Below are positions 44,119 through 52,995 of a stretch of 64,000 bases of DNA, in pieces. The stretch comes from Sphingopyxis sp. (GTDB lineage: Bacteria > Pseudomonadota > Alphaproteobacteria > Sphingomonadales > Sphingomonadaceae). Location of the stretch: the NCBI RefSeq assembly GCF_025869345.1, contig NZ_JAOZVW010000146.1:1-64000 (forward strand). Reading direction: 5' to 3'. The position numbers were made by a program, and so were the translations under genes. Every line of letters starts with the position of its first letter. Position 1 is the first letter of the stretch. The notes beneath the pieces were generated by a model that ran no database searches, was not told the origin of the DNA, and was given only the letters and a program-made list of their open reading frames with translations.

Positions 44119-44615
44119 TTTCGCGCCTTCCCCTTGGTCTCTTCCCAGGCCCCGGCCAGTCGCCGCAGCACCGGGTCGGCCTCGGCGCATTCGGCGAGGC
44201 TCGGCAGCCACCATATCTCGAAGCGGCGGCCCGACCCGACGAAGGCGGTCGCCCCCGCCTCCCCCACGCGGTCGCGCGCGGTGAAATTGGGCAGGAAGCG
44301 CCCGCTGTCGTCGAGCGTATAGGCCTCGGTATAGCTGAAGCGCTTCTTGAACGCCTCGTCCTCGTCGAAATCGAGGTTGCGGGTCAGCGCGGTGTCGCGG
44401 TCGCGCTCGATCTCGTCCGACAGGCGATCGTATTGATCCTGCCCATAGGCGACGAGGCACGGCAGCTTTTCGTGGAAGCCGACCCAAAGCACGCGCTGGC
44501 CGTCCGCATTGAGGGGCACATTGTTGCGGAACTGCGAGGGGACGGCGATGCGTCCCTTGCCATCGATCGCGGCAAAGTTGGTGCCCGAGTAACGGCCGGG
44601 CGTCACAACTGCCAT
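44115..44615 (-). CDS. mraZ: transcriptional regulator MraZ
   Basis: [20 protein letters not shown] and second SpoVT/AbrB repeat [13 protein letters not shown]. Confidence 0.94.
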   Translation of the reverse strand: MAVVTPGRYSGTNFAAIDGKGRIAVPSQFRNNVPLNADGQRVLWVGFHEKLPCLVAYGQDQYDRLSDEIERDRDTALTRNLDFDEDEAFKKRFSYTEAYTLDDSGRFLPNFTARDRVGEAGATAFVGSGRRFEIWWLPSLAECAEADPVLRRLAGAWEETKGKARK

Positions 44616-44664
44616 CGCTGAAGCCCCCTGTCTCGCGCCACCGGGCAATATTTCCCTGCGCCCG

Positions 44665-44734
44665 GAATCGACAGATTCGGGCCGAAAGACTCAGGCGGAG
44701 ATTGCCCCTCTCCGATTCCTGCCTATCAAGACTC
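44665..44734. promoter_or_regulatory. cluster of five GANTC (CcrM-type) methylation sites upstream of mraZ
   Basis: GAATC 44665, GATTC 44674, GACTC 44688, GATTC 44714, GACTC 44730. Confidence 0.8.
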
Positions 44735-44738
44735 CATC

Positions 44739-44804
44739 GGGGTGGAAAGGGGTATTTTAGGGTGAGATAGGGATATTACGCCCCAAATAGGTGATTTCGG
44801 GGTG
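44739..44804. promoter_or_regulatory. 10-bp-phased direct repeats upstream of mraZ (putative MraZ operator)
   Basis: GGGGTG 44739, GGGGTA 44749, AGGGTG 44759, AGGGAT 44769, AGGTGA 44789, GGGGTG 44799, all in the same 10-bp register (44779 position degenerate). Confidence 0.65.
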
Positions 44805-44911
44805 AAATGAGTGCGAAAACGGGTCCGGACGCCGCAATGCGGAGCCCGAAGCTTGGGAATGAGAGGAGAATCGGTCGCGGGAGCGGCCGCGAAGCCTTTG
44901 CTTTCGCCCGC

Positions 44912-46138
44912 CTATTCGCCCGCCTGTTCGATGGCGCGAATCCATATGGGGCGAAGGATCGCCCGCGGCGCGGCCGGCCAGAGGCGCGCGGCGAGCCATT
45001 CCATCGTGTCGGCCCGCCGCAAATGCGCCGCCCAGCCGGGCGCCGGCTGCCATAGCGGCGCAAAGAGCAGGTCGGCGTCGCCGATCAGCCACGCCTCGCC
45101 GCCGCCGATACGGCAATGGACGATGCGGCCGCCGGCATGGGCCCGGCAGGCGGCGGGAAACCGCTCGAAGCGCCCGGCGCTGAACAGGCGCAGCCGCGCG
45201 CCCTCGACATCGGCCGCCAGCGGCCTCCCCTCGCCCGTCGGCGCGGCGCCGAGCGTCACGCCCCAATGATCGAGCAGCGGGGTCAGCAGGCTGGTGACCG
45301 GCGGATTGCGCGGATCGCCGAGCGGATGACGCGCCGGCCAGCCCGACAGCGCATCGGCAAGGATGACGGCACGCCCGCCCCCGCGCACGAAAGCATCGAC
45401 GGCCACCAGCTCGCGCGGCGCGAGCGCGCGCGGATGCGCCAGAAACAGCGTGCCGCCCGGCGCGGGCGGATGGTCGATCAGGCTGTCGATCAGGCGCACC
45501 GGCCCCGCCGCCTCGATCCGCCGCAAAGCCGGGTCGTCGTTTGCGCCCTCGGCAATCATCGCCGCCATGCCGCCGTCCGCCGACCAGCGCAGCGGCAGGC
45601 CGGTGAGCATGGTGACGGGCGCGCCCGCGGCGGGCGGGGTGCGATAGAGGGTTGCGAGCAGCAGGTGCGACCCGCCAAACCACGCGCCGATCAGCAGCAG
45701 CGCGGCGATGCCCCGCATCGCCCTGCCCGCGCGCCACCGCGCGAGACGAGTGGCGAGCCATGCGGCCAGCGCCGCTCCGACGCCAACCAGCGCCAGCTGT
45801 GCCCAAGGCATTTGCCCCGCGAGCATCAGCGCAAGGATTGCCTGCGCCAGCAGGAGCAGGATCATGGTATGGAAAAAGCCGTGCTCCCCCGCGAAGGTGG
45901 GGGCCCATCTCCGGCCGGTGCTATTTGGAACCGGCGGATGATGGGTCCCCGCCTTCGCGGGGACACGGTGGTTCTGGACCAGCGCCAGCGGCACCCACAC
46001 CAGCGCCAGCCACGGCAGCGCCAGCGCCGGATCGATCCGCCCGAGCGCCGCCTGCCCGCCCGTGAACCATGCCAGCGCAAGCAACGCCGACACCGCAACG
46101 GCGGCGTCCAGCACGGCCGGGCGGCGGCGCGCAGTCAC
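44912..46138 (-). CDS. DUF4350 domain-containing membrane protein
   Basis: TM segments plus DUF4350-like region (LIDSLIDHPPAPGGTLFLAHPRALAPRELVAVDAFVRGGGRAVILADALSGWPARHPLGDPRN). Confidence 0.75.
   Translation of the reverse strand: MTARRRPAVLDAAVAVSALLALAWFTGGQAALGRIDPALALPWLALVWVPLALVQNHRVPAKAGTHHPPVPNSTGRRWAPTFAGEHGFFHTMILLLLAQAILALMLAGQMPWAQLALVGVGAALAAWLATRLARWRAGRAMRGIAALLLIGAWFGGSHLLLATLYRTPPAAGAPVTMLTGLPLRWSADGGMAAMIAEGANDDPALRRIEAAGPVRLIDSLIDHPPAPGGTLFLAHPRALAPRELVAVDAFVRGGGRAVILADALSGWPARHPLGDPRNPPVTSLLTPLLDHWGVTLGAAPTGEGRPLAADVEGARLRLFSAGRFERFPAACRAHAGGRIVHCRIGGGEAWLIGDADLLFAPLWQPAPGWAAHLRRADTMEWLAARLWPAAPRAILRPIWIRAIEQAGE
45880..45967. repeat. REP-like palindrome inside the DUF4350 CDS
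   Basis: cgtgctcccccgcgaaggtgggggcccatc ... gatgatgggtccccgccttcgcggggacacg, translated in-frame as HRVPAKAGTHHPPVPNSTGRRWAPTFAGEH. Confidence 0.88.
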
Positions 46139-46488
46139 TGTTTCGATTGGCGGGCCCGCGCGAGCGCTGGATCGGGTTCGAGATCGGGAACCGCCGGAAC
46201 CGGCTGCGGCGCCTTCACGCCGCCGACTTCATTCTGGTCCTTCGACACCGGCTGCACGCCCAGCTCCTCGAGCGGCGCGCTGCCGGCCTTCGCGGCATCG
46301 AGCGGCGCCATCTGCGCCGTCCCGGGGGCCTCCTGCGCCGCATTCTGGCGCGCGCGATCGCCGATGAGCCCCGCCATGCCGACGAGCAGCAGCACGGTGA
46401 GCAAGCCGGCAATCCCGATCTGAAGCCGGCGCATCGAATCGTTCACCGGCGCGGGCGGAGTCGACGCGGAGGGGCCGCCGGCCGTCAT
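46135..46488 (-). CDS. hypothetical single-TM protein
   Basis: MTAGGPSASTPPAPVNDSMRRLQIGIAGLLTVLLLVGMAGLIG; ATGA overlaps on both sides. Confidence 0.65.
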   Translation of the reverse strand: MTAGGPSASTPPAPVNDSMRRLQIGIAGLLTVLLLVGMAGLIGDRARQNAAQEAPGTAQMAPLDAAKAGSAPLEELGVQPVSKDQNEVGGVKAPQPVPAVPDLEPDPALARARQSKQ

Positions 46489-47456
46489 GCCGCCAGCCCC
46501 TTGCTGGCGAGCCATTCGGGATTGTAGAGCGTCGACAGATAGCGAAAGCCGCTGTCGCAAAGGATTGTCGCGATCCGCTTGCCCGGCCCCAGTTGCCGCG
46601 CCAGCGCCATCGCACCCGCGACGTTGATCCCCGACGACAGGCCGAGGCAAAGCCCCTCCTCGTCGAGCAACTGGCGCACGACCTTCAGCCCCTCTTCGTC
46701 GGAGATGCGGAACTGGGTGTCGATCGGCGCCCCTTCCAGATTGGCGGTGATGCGGTTCTGCCCGATGCCTTCCGCGACGCTCGACCCTTCGGGCTTCAAC
46801 TCGCCGCATTGATAATAATTATAAAGCCCCGCGCCGTGCGGGTCGGTGAGCGCGATCGTGATGTCGGCGTCCTTTGCCTTGAGGCCCAGTCCCGTCCCGG
46901 CGATCGTCCCGCCGGTGCCCGCGGCGCAGGTGAAGCCGTCGATGCGGCCGTCCATCTGCTCCCATATCTCCTCGGCGGTGCCGAAGATATGCGCCTTGCG
47001 GTTGGCGATATTGTCGAACTGGTTCGCCCAGATCGCATTGTCGGTTTCCTCGGCGATGCGGCGCGAGGTGTGGACGAAATGGCCAGGGTTGGCGAAGGGC
47101 GCGGGTGGCACGAGCACCAGCTCGGCACCGAGCGCGCGGATCGTCGCCATCTTCTCGGCGCTCTGATTGTCGGGCATGACGATGATCGTCTTGTAGCCGA
47201 GCGCATTGCCGACGAGCGCCAGCCCGATGCCGGTATTGCCCGCCGTCCCCTCGACGATCGTGCCGCCGGGGCGCAGGCTGCCGTTCGCTTCGGCATCGCG
47301 GACGATATAGAGCGCGGCGCGGTCCTTCACCGATCCGCCGGGGTTCGCATATTCGCACTTGCCCCAGATTTCGCATCCCGTCGCTTTGCTGGGGCCTTCG
47401 AGCAGGACGAGCGGGGTGTTGCCGATCAGGTCCAGGCTGGTTTTGGCAATAGTCAT
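46485..47456 (-). CDS. cysK: cysteine synthase A-like PLP enzyme
   Basis: LIGNTPLVLLEGPSKATGCEIWGKCEYANPGGSVKDRAALYIVRDAE. Confidence 0.92.
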   Translation of the reverse strand: MTIAKTSLDLIGNTPLVLLEGPSKATGCEIWGKCEYANPGGSVKDRAALYIVRDAEANGSLRPGGTIVEGTAGNTGIGLALVGNALGYKTIIVMPDNQSAEKMATIRALGAELVLVPPAPFANPGHFVHTSRRIAEETDNAIWANQFDNIANRKAHIFGTAEEIWEQMDGRIDGFTCAAGTGGTIAGTGLGLKAKDADITIALTDPHGAGLYNYYQCGELKPEGSSVAEGIGQNRITANLEGAPIDTQFRISDEEGLKVVRQLLDEEGLCLGLSSGINVAGAMALARQLGPGKRIATILCDSGFRYLSTLYNPEWLASKGLAA

Positions 47457-47590
47457 GTCCCTGATCTAGGACCGCCGCCCCAGCGCCGCAAGACAGCTTC
47501 GCTTGCTCCATGGACAGGCCCGCTTTGTCGACCAACGGGGCACGAGCACCGACGAACGGCAGCCATCGCCGCTGCGCTGCCCTTGTCATT

Positions 47591-47608
47591 GTAACAGTAT
47601 ATCATTAC
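47591..47608. promoter_or_regulatory. putative Zur box (GTAACAGTATATCATTAC)
   Basis: Imperfect AT-rich palindrome 44 nt upstream of a ZnuD-like receptor ATG. Confidence 0.6.
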
Positions 47609-47651
47609 TGGCAGCGGCGACTTACTGTCCCGAACAACAGGAATCCCCTTC

Positions 47652-49724
47652 ATGCGCCTTCTCTCCACCGCCGGTTTCACGCTTGCCCTGATGATCGCCG
47701 CCCCCGCCTTTGCGCAGGACGCCGCGCCGCAGCCGACCGGCGACGATGATTATCACACCGACCAGGCGATCGTCGTCACCGCGCCCTATGTCCGCAGCCT
47801 CGACATCCTCGGCAATGTCTCGGTGATGGAGGGCGAGAAGCTGGCGCAAGACATCCGCGGCCAGATCGGCGACACCCTCGCCTCGCAGCCCGGCGTGTCG
47901 TCGAGCAGCTTCTCTCCCGGCGCCTCGCGCCCGATCCTGCGCGGCTTTTCGGGCGAGCGCGCCGCCGTGCTGGTCGACGGGCTCGGCGCGATCGACGCCT
48001 CCTCGACCTCGGCCGACCATGCGGTGTCGATCGATCCGCTGACCGCCGAGCGCATCGAAATCCTGCGCGGCCCCTCGGTCCTGCTCTTTTCGAGCCAGGC
48101 GGTCGGCGGCGCGGTCAATGTCTTCGATCGCCGCATCCCGCGCAGCATCCCCGAAAGCCCGTTCCACCTCGACGCGCTCGCGAGCTATGGCACCGCCGCC
48201 GACGACAAGAGCGCCGGTGCCTCGATCGACGTGCCGGTCGGCCAGCGCTTCGTCGTTCATGCCGACGGCAATTATCGCGATTCGAACAATGTCCGCGTCG
48301 GCGGGCTGATCTATGCCCCCGCTCTTCGCGCGCATCTGCTCGACCTCGCCGCCGACGCGAGCGCCGACGGCGACGCCGACGAGGCGGCGCGGCTGACCGA
48401 CGCCGCGAACAGCCGCGGCAAGGTGCCGAACAGCCAGAGCACCAGCAAGAGCGCGGGGGTCGGCGCCGCCTTCATCGACGACGGCGGCTCGCTCGGGATC
48501 AGCTTCGGCTATCTCGCGGACGAATATGGCATCCCGCCGCGCGCCGACATCGACGAGGTGCCGACGATCAAGGCGCGCCAGTATCGCGTCGACCTGCGCG
48601 GCGAGGTCGAGCTCGGCGACGGATTGTTCGAGAAATTGCGCGTCCGCGGCGCCTATGCCGACTATGCCCATACCGAATTCGACGATGGCGAGCCCGGCAC
48701 CCGCTTCACCAACCGCGGCATCGAGGCGCGCGCCGAACTGGCGCAGAACGACCGCGGCGGCTGGCGCGGCGCGAGCGGCGTCCAATACAGCTTCCGCGAC
48801 TTCGCAGCGATCGGCGACGAGGCGTTCCTGCCCGCCAACGAGACGACGCGCATCGCGGCCTTCACCTTGCAGGAACTCGAACGCGGTCCGGTGACGCTCG
48901 AAGGCGCGCTGCGCCTCGAAAAGTCGCAGGTTCGCGCCGAAAGCATCGGCTTCGACCGCTCGTTCAGCAGCCTGTCGGGCGCGGCGGGGATCAGCTATCA
49001 GCTTGCCGACGGGCTCAAGGCCAGCGTCTCGATCTCGCGCAGCGAACGCGCGCCCTCGGCCGAGGAGCTGCTCTCCGACGGCCCGCACGCCGCGACGCTG
49101 ACCTATGAGCGCGGCAATCCGAATTTCGCCAAGGAAACGAGCTGGGGCGGCGAAGCCTCGCTGAAATTCAAGCGCGACGGCTGGTCGGCGGGGCTCACCG
49201 GCTATGCGAGCCGGTTCGACAATTTCATCTATGAAACCGACACCGGGCTGATCGCCGACGACCTGCCCCTGTTCGAGTTCCGCCAGAACAAGGCGCGCGT
49301 CTGGGGCTTCGAGTTCGAGGGCGCCGCGCCGCTCGCGCAGATCGGCGGCTTCCATATCGGCGCCGACGCGACCGCCGACATGACGCGCGCGAAGATCGTC
49401 GACGGCCCCTATGTGCCGCGCATTCCGCCGCTGCGCGTCCGCGGCGGGATCGAGGCATCGAGCGAACGGCTCGACGCACGCGCCGAGGTCGAATGGACCG
49501 ACGACCAGAATCGCATCGCGGCGTTCGAGACGCCGACCAAGGGCTTCACTTTGGTCAATGCCTCGCTGACCTGGCGCCCGCTGCCGGAGACCCGGCACCT
49601 GTCGCTGACGCTCGCCGCCGACAATATCTTCGACGTCGACGCCCGCCGCCACGCCAGCTTCACCAAGGATTATGTCCCCCTCGCCGGCCGCGACATCCGG
49701 ATCACCGCGCGCGCGAGTTTCTAG
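47652..49724 (+). CDS. TonB-dependent receptor, ZnuD-like
   Basis: Signal peptide, plug domain (LASQPGVSSSSFSPGASRPILRGFSGERAAVLVDGLGAIDASSTSADHAVSIDPLTAERIEILRGPSVLLFSSQAVGGAVNVFD), C-terminal ITARASF. Confidence 0.88.
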   Translation: MRLLSTAGFTLALMIAAPAFAQDAAPQPTGDDDYHTDQAIVVTAPYVRSLDILGNVSVMEGEKLAQDIRGQIGDTLASQPGVSSSSFSPGASRPILRGFSGERAAVLVDGLGAIDASSTSADHAVSIDPLTAERIEILRGPSVLLFSSQAVGGAVNVFDRRIPRSIPESPFHLDALASYGTAADDKSAGASIDVPVGQRFVVHADGNYRDSNNVRVGGLIYAPALRAHLLDLAADASADGDADEAARLTDAANSRGKVPNSQSTSKSAGVGAAFIDDGGSLGISFGYLADEYGIPPRADIDEVPTIKARQYRVDLRGEVELGDGLFEKLRVRGAYADYAHTEFDDGEPGTRFTNRGIEARAELAQNDRGGWRGASGVQYSFRDFAAIGDEAFLPANETTRIAAFTLQELERGPVTLEGALRLEKSQVRAESIGFDRSFSSLSGAAGISYQLADGLKASVSISRSERAPSAEELLSDGPHAATLTYERGNPNFAKETSWGGEASLKFKRDGWSAGLTGYASRFDNFIYETDTGLIADDLPLFEFRQNKARVWGFEFEGAAPLAQIGGFHIGADATADMTRAKIVDGPYVPRIPPLRVRGGIEASSERLDARAEVEWTDDQNRIAAFETPTKGFTLVNASLTWRPLPETRHLSLTLAADNIFDVDARRHASFTKDYVPLAGRDIRITARASF

Positions 49725-49768
49725 CAGGGGTTCGCTGTTGGGGTGGGAAGCGGACACTCCCCACTTTC

Positions 49769-49847
49769 GTCATTCCCGCGAAAGCGGGAACCCAGGGCGT
49801 GCGTCGGCTGATCCCACACTGGGTTCCCGCTTTCGCGGGAATGACGA
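49769..49847. repeat. REP-like inverted-repeat pair (cgtcattcccgcgaaagcgggaaccca family)
   Basis: Same sequence family as the inner layer at 22711-22868. Confidence 0.93.
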
Positions 49848-49917
49848 CGTTAGGAGATGCTCAACGTCGCCCATCGCTCGCCAGCAACCATTCCGTCGCG
49901 AACGTCCCAACGCCGCC

Positions 49918-50658
49918 TTACGACAGCATCGCCATCCCACCGTTCACGTGCAGCGTCTGCCCGGTGACATACCCCGCCTCCTTCGACGCGAGATAGACGA
50001 CCGCAGCCGCGATATCGCTGCCCTCGCCCATCCGCCCCGCCGGGATGCGCTGGTTGAGCGCTTCCTTCTGCGCGTCGGGCAGGTCGTCGGTCATCGCGGT
50101 GGCGATGAAACCCGGCGCGACGCAGTTCGCGGTGACGCCGCGGCTCGCGAGTTCCTGCGCCAGCGCCTTGGTCATGCCGGTGACCCCCGCCTTCGATGCC
50201 GCATAATTGGCCTGTCCCGGATTGCCCGTCGCCCCGACGACGCTGGTGATCGAGATGATGCGCCCGAAGCGCGCCTTCATCATCGGCTTCGCCGCCGCGC
50301 GCGCGAGGCGGAAATTGGCTTCGAGGTTGATGCGGATCACGTCCGACCATTCCTCGTCCTTCATCCGCATGATCAGATTGTCGCGCGTGACCCCGGCATT
50401 GTTGACGAGAATATCGAGCTGCCCCAGCGCCTCGACCGCCGACGGCACGAGCGCATCGACCGCCGCCGCGTCACCAAGGTCGCACGGCAAGGCGACATGA
50501 TCGCCGCCAAGGCTATCGCGAAAGGCGTTCAGCTTGTCGGCGTTGGACCCCGACACCGCCAGCAGCGCGCCCTGCGCCACGAGCGCCTGCGCAATGGCAG
50601 ACCCGATGCCGCCCGAAGCGCCGGTAACGAGGGCAGTCATGCCGGTGAGATCGAACAT
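49918..50658 (-). CDS. fabG: 3-oxoacyl-ACP reductase
   Basis: MTALVTGASGGIGSAIAQALVAQGA..SVVGATGNPGQANYAASKAGVTGMTKALAQE. Confidence 0.95.
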   Translation of the reverse strand: MFDLTGMTALVTGASGGIGSAIAQALVAQGALLAVSGSNADKLNAFRDSLGGDHVALPCDLGDAAAVDALVPSAVEALGQLDILVNNAGVTRDNLIMRMKDEEWSDVIRINLEANFRLARAAAKPMMKARFGRIISITSVVGATGNPGQANYAASKAGVTGMTKALAQELASRGVTANCVAPGFIATAMTDDLPDAQKEALNQRIPAGRMGEGSDIAAAVVYLASKEAGYVTGQTLHVNGGMAMLS

Positions 50659-50673
50659 TAAAGTCTCCATATT

Positions 50674-51093
50674 TTACCGGTTCACGCGGAGACGCGGAGA
50701 CGCGGAGGGTTTATGATCGTTGACGATGCGACGGACACCCTCTTTGAGGGTCGCACCGCCGAAATTTATGACAAGTCCTACCGATTGACGAGTCAAACGC
50801 AGATAGGTCAACAATTGTTTGCCGTGCGCCGCATTAAGCCGTTCGACGGATTTGATTTCGACAAGAAGCCGGTCATCGACCAATAAATCGATCCGAAAGG
50901 CGGCATCGAAGCGCATGTCTTCAAAGAATATGTCGATCGGCTTTTGCCGATCGACCTTATAACCTGCAGCCGCCAGCTTGCCGGCCAGCACGGTTTCATA
51001 GACGCTTTCCAAAAGGCCGGGACCAAGGTCCCGATGGATGCGAAGCGACAAATCCAGCACATCGCCGCTCACGACATCAATGTCTTGCGCCAT
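50674..51093 (-). CDS. GxxExxY protein (PD-(D/E)XK nuclease-like)
   Basis: GLLESVYETVL (GxxExxY) and FRIDLLVDDRLLVEIKSVE (D..ExK); ORF lies inside an inverted-repeat-bounded element. Confidence 0.9.
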   Translation of the reverse strand: MAQDIDVVSGDVLDLSLRIHRDLGPGLLESVYETVLAGKLAAAGYKVDRQKPIDIFFEDMRFDAAFRIDLLVDDRLLVEIKSVERLNAAHGKQLLTYLRLTRQSVGLVINFGGATLKEGVRRIVNDHKPSASPRLRVNR

Positions 51094-51122
51094 ATCTCCG
51101 CGCCTCCGCGTCTCCGCGTGAA
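50681..51122. mobile_element. putative 442-bp GxxExxY element with terminal inverted repeats of 8-mer triplets
   Basis: TIR-L TTC(ACGCGGAG)3 at 50681-50707; TIR-R CTCCGCGC(CTCCGCGT)2GAA at 51096-51122. Confidence 0.75.
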
Positions 51123-51124
51123 CC

Positions 51125-52063
51125 TCAAAAGACCTTCAGCAGCGCCTCGATATCGTCCATCGAAATCACGCTGACCGTCTCGACCTCGCCCGATGCGCTG
51201 CGTTTGACCATCGGCGACAGCACCTTGCCGCCGAATTCGACGAACTGGCCGACGCCGATCTCCTCCATCGCGCCGACGCTCTCGCGCCAGCGGACGCGGC
51301 CGGTGACCTGCTGGACGAGCAGGTCGCGGATCGTGTCGGCGTCGCTGACCGGGCTCGCGGTGACGTTCGCGACCACCGGCACCAGCGGCGCAGCGGGCGG
51401 GTTCGCGCCGAGCGCCTCGGCCATCGCGTCGGCGGCGGGCTGCATCAAGGGGCAATGGAAAGGCGCCGACACCGGCAGCAGCACGCCGCGCTTGATTCCG
51501 AAATCCTTGACCAGCGCGACCGCGCGCTCGATCGCGCCCTTGTGGCCGGAGATCACGACCTGCGACGGGTCGTTGTCGTTGGCGACGGTGCAGACCTCGC
51601 CCTCGGCCGCGGCGTCGGCGAGCTTTTGCGCGGTGTCGATGTCGGCGCCGAGCAGCGCCGCCATCGCGCCGACGCCGACCGGCACCGCCGCCTGCATCGC
51701 CTGCCCGCGCGTCTTGAGCAGCCGCGCGGCGGTCGCAAGGTCGAAGGCGCCCGCGGCGCAGAGCGCGCTATATTCGCCGAGGCTGTGGCCCGCGACATAG
51801 GCGGCCTTGGCGGCGAGCGTCACGCCCCCCTCCTTCTCCAGCACGCGCAGCGTAGCGACCGCATTCGCCATGATCGCGGGCTGGGCATTTTCGGTGAGGG
51901 TCAGTTGATCCTCGGGCCCTTCGCTCATCAGCTTGAAGAGATTCTGGCCGAGCGCCTCGTCGACCTCCTGAAACACCTCGCGCGCCACGGGCGACGCATC
52001 GGCGAGCGCCTTGCCCATGCCGACCGCCTGGCTGCCCTGACCCGGAAAGATGAATGCGCGCAT
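51125..52063 (-). CDS. fabD: malonyl-CoA-ACP transacylase
   Basis: MRAFIFPGQGSQAVGMGKAL..AGHSLGEYSALCAAGAF. Confidence 0.97.
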   Translation of the reverse strand: MRAFIFPGQGSQAVGMGKALADASPVAREVFQEVDEALGQNLFKLMSEGPEDQLTLTENAQPAIMANAVATLRVLEKEGGVTLAAKAAYVAGHSLGEYSALCAAGAFDLATAARLLKTRGQAMQAAVPVGVGAMAALLGADIDTAQKLADAAAEGEVCTVANDNDPSQVVISGHKGAIERAVALVKDFGIKRGVLLPVSAPFHCPLMQPAADAMAEALGANPPAAPLVPVVANVTASPVSDADTIRDLLVQQVTGRVRWRESVGAMEEIGVGQFVEFGGKVLSPMVKRSASGEVETVSVISMDDIEALLKVF

Positions 52064-52108
52064 GTTGCGTCCCCTGTGATGTGATTTATCACCCCCGCGC
52101 CTATTGCC

Positions 52109-52936
52109 TCACCCTGCGCGATGCAAGCCGAAGGGCACGACCTTGTTCGCCGCGTCGTGCCCGATGTCGGCGCGGCCGAGCCATGGAATGCCGGTGCGCG
52201 CGCACCAGTCGCGGGCGATCTCCTCGGCCTCCAGGCCGAACGGCCGGTCATTCGCGGGCACGTCGCTAACCCGCCCCAGCCGCAGCCCGGCGAGTCCGCG
52301 CGGCGCTAGGCACGTCGCGACATGGAAGAAGGCGCGGTCGAAGGCGTAAAGATATTCGCTCACCTCCTCGACCAGCAACACATGTCCCGCAAGATCGGGC
52401 TCGAGCGGCGTGCCGAGCAGCATCGACAGCGTCATCAGGTTGAACGCCGCGTGGCGCGCGCCATGCGCCAGCCCCGGCTCGCACGCCGCCGGATCGCGCG
52501 CGACCAGCCAGTCGAGCGCGCGCATCACCGCGGCATCGCCGCCTTCGCGCCGGATGTCGGCGACCATCGGCCCGTGCGCGACATGGTCGAAGCCGTCGCG
52601 ATAGAGGGCGCCGAGCAGATTGCCCTGATCCGAATAGCCGAGAAAGGCCTTGCGCCGCGCGCCATCGGTCATCGCCGCGACCGCATCCTCGGCGATCCGG
52701 CACGCGCCATAACCGCCGCGCGCGAACCAGATCGCGTCGATGTCGGGGCGGTTCGCCATTTCGACCAGCGCCGCGAAGCGATGCCCGTCCTCGCCCGCGA
52801 AATGGCCGTGGACCGCGAAACATTGCTCGTCGAAGATGAGGTCGATATCGGGATAGCCGATCGCCGCGATCGCGCGCACTGCCTCGGCATCATCGGGCAA
52901 TATGGGGGTGGAGGGAGCGACGATTCCGATGCGCAT
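52109..52936 (-). CDS. S66 family LD-carboxypeptidase (LdcA/MccF-like)
   Basis: IGIVAPSTPILPDDAEAV..DIDAIWFARGGYGACRIAE..FLGYSDQGNLLGAL. Confidence 0.85.
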   Translation of the reverse strand: MRIGIVAPSTPILPDDAEAVRAIAAIGYPDIDLIFDEQCFAVHGHFAGEDGHRFAALVEMANRPDIDAIWFARGGYGACRIAEDAVAAMTDGARRKAFLGYSDQGNLLGALYRDGFDHVAHGPMVADIRREGGDAAVMRALDWLVARDPAACEPGLAHGARHAAFNLMTLSMLLGTPLEPDLAGHVLLVEEVSEYLYAFDRAFFHVATCLAPRGLAGLRLGRVSDVPANDRPFGLEAEEIARDWCARTGIPWLGRADIGHDAANKVVPFGLHRAG

Positions 52937-52995
52937 AGCCAGCCTCTATAATGTTTTTCGCGAAACCTGAATGGCTCTGTCCACCGGACCTTCCT

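Noticed and set aside
47622-49757. 711-aa ORF antisense to the ZnuD-like receptor
   Set aside because: Mirror ORF from high-GC codon bias; low-complexity R/A/D-rich translation with no recognisable domain, opposite a clear TonB receptor.
50681-51122. Classical IS element
   Set aside because: No DDE/Y1/serine transposase and no convincing target-site duplication visible; only the GxxExxY nuclease-like ORF is present.
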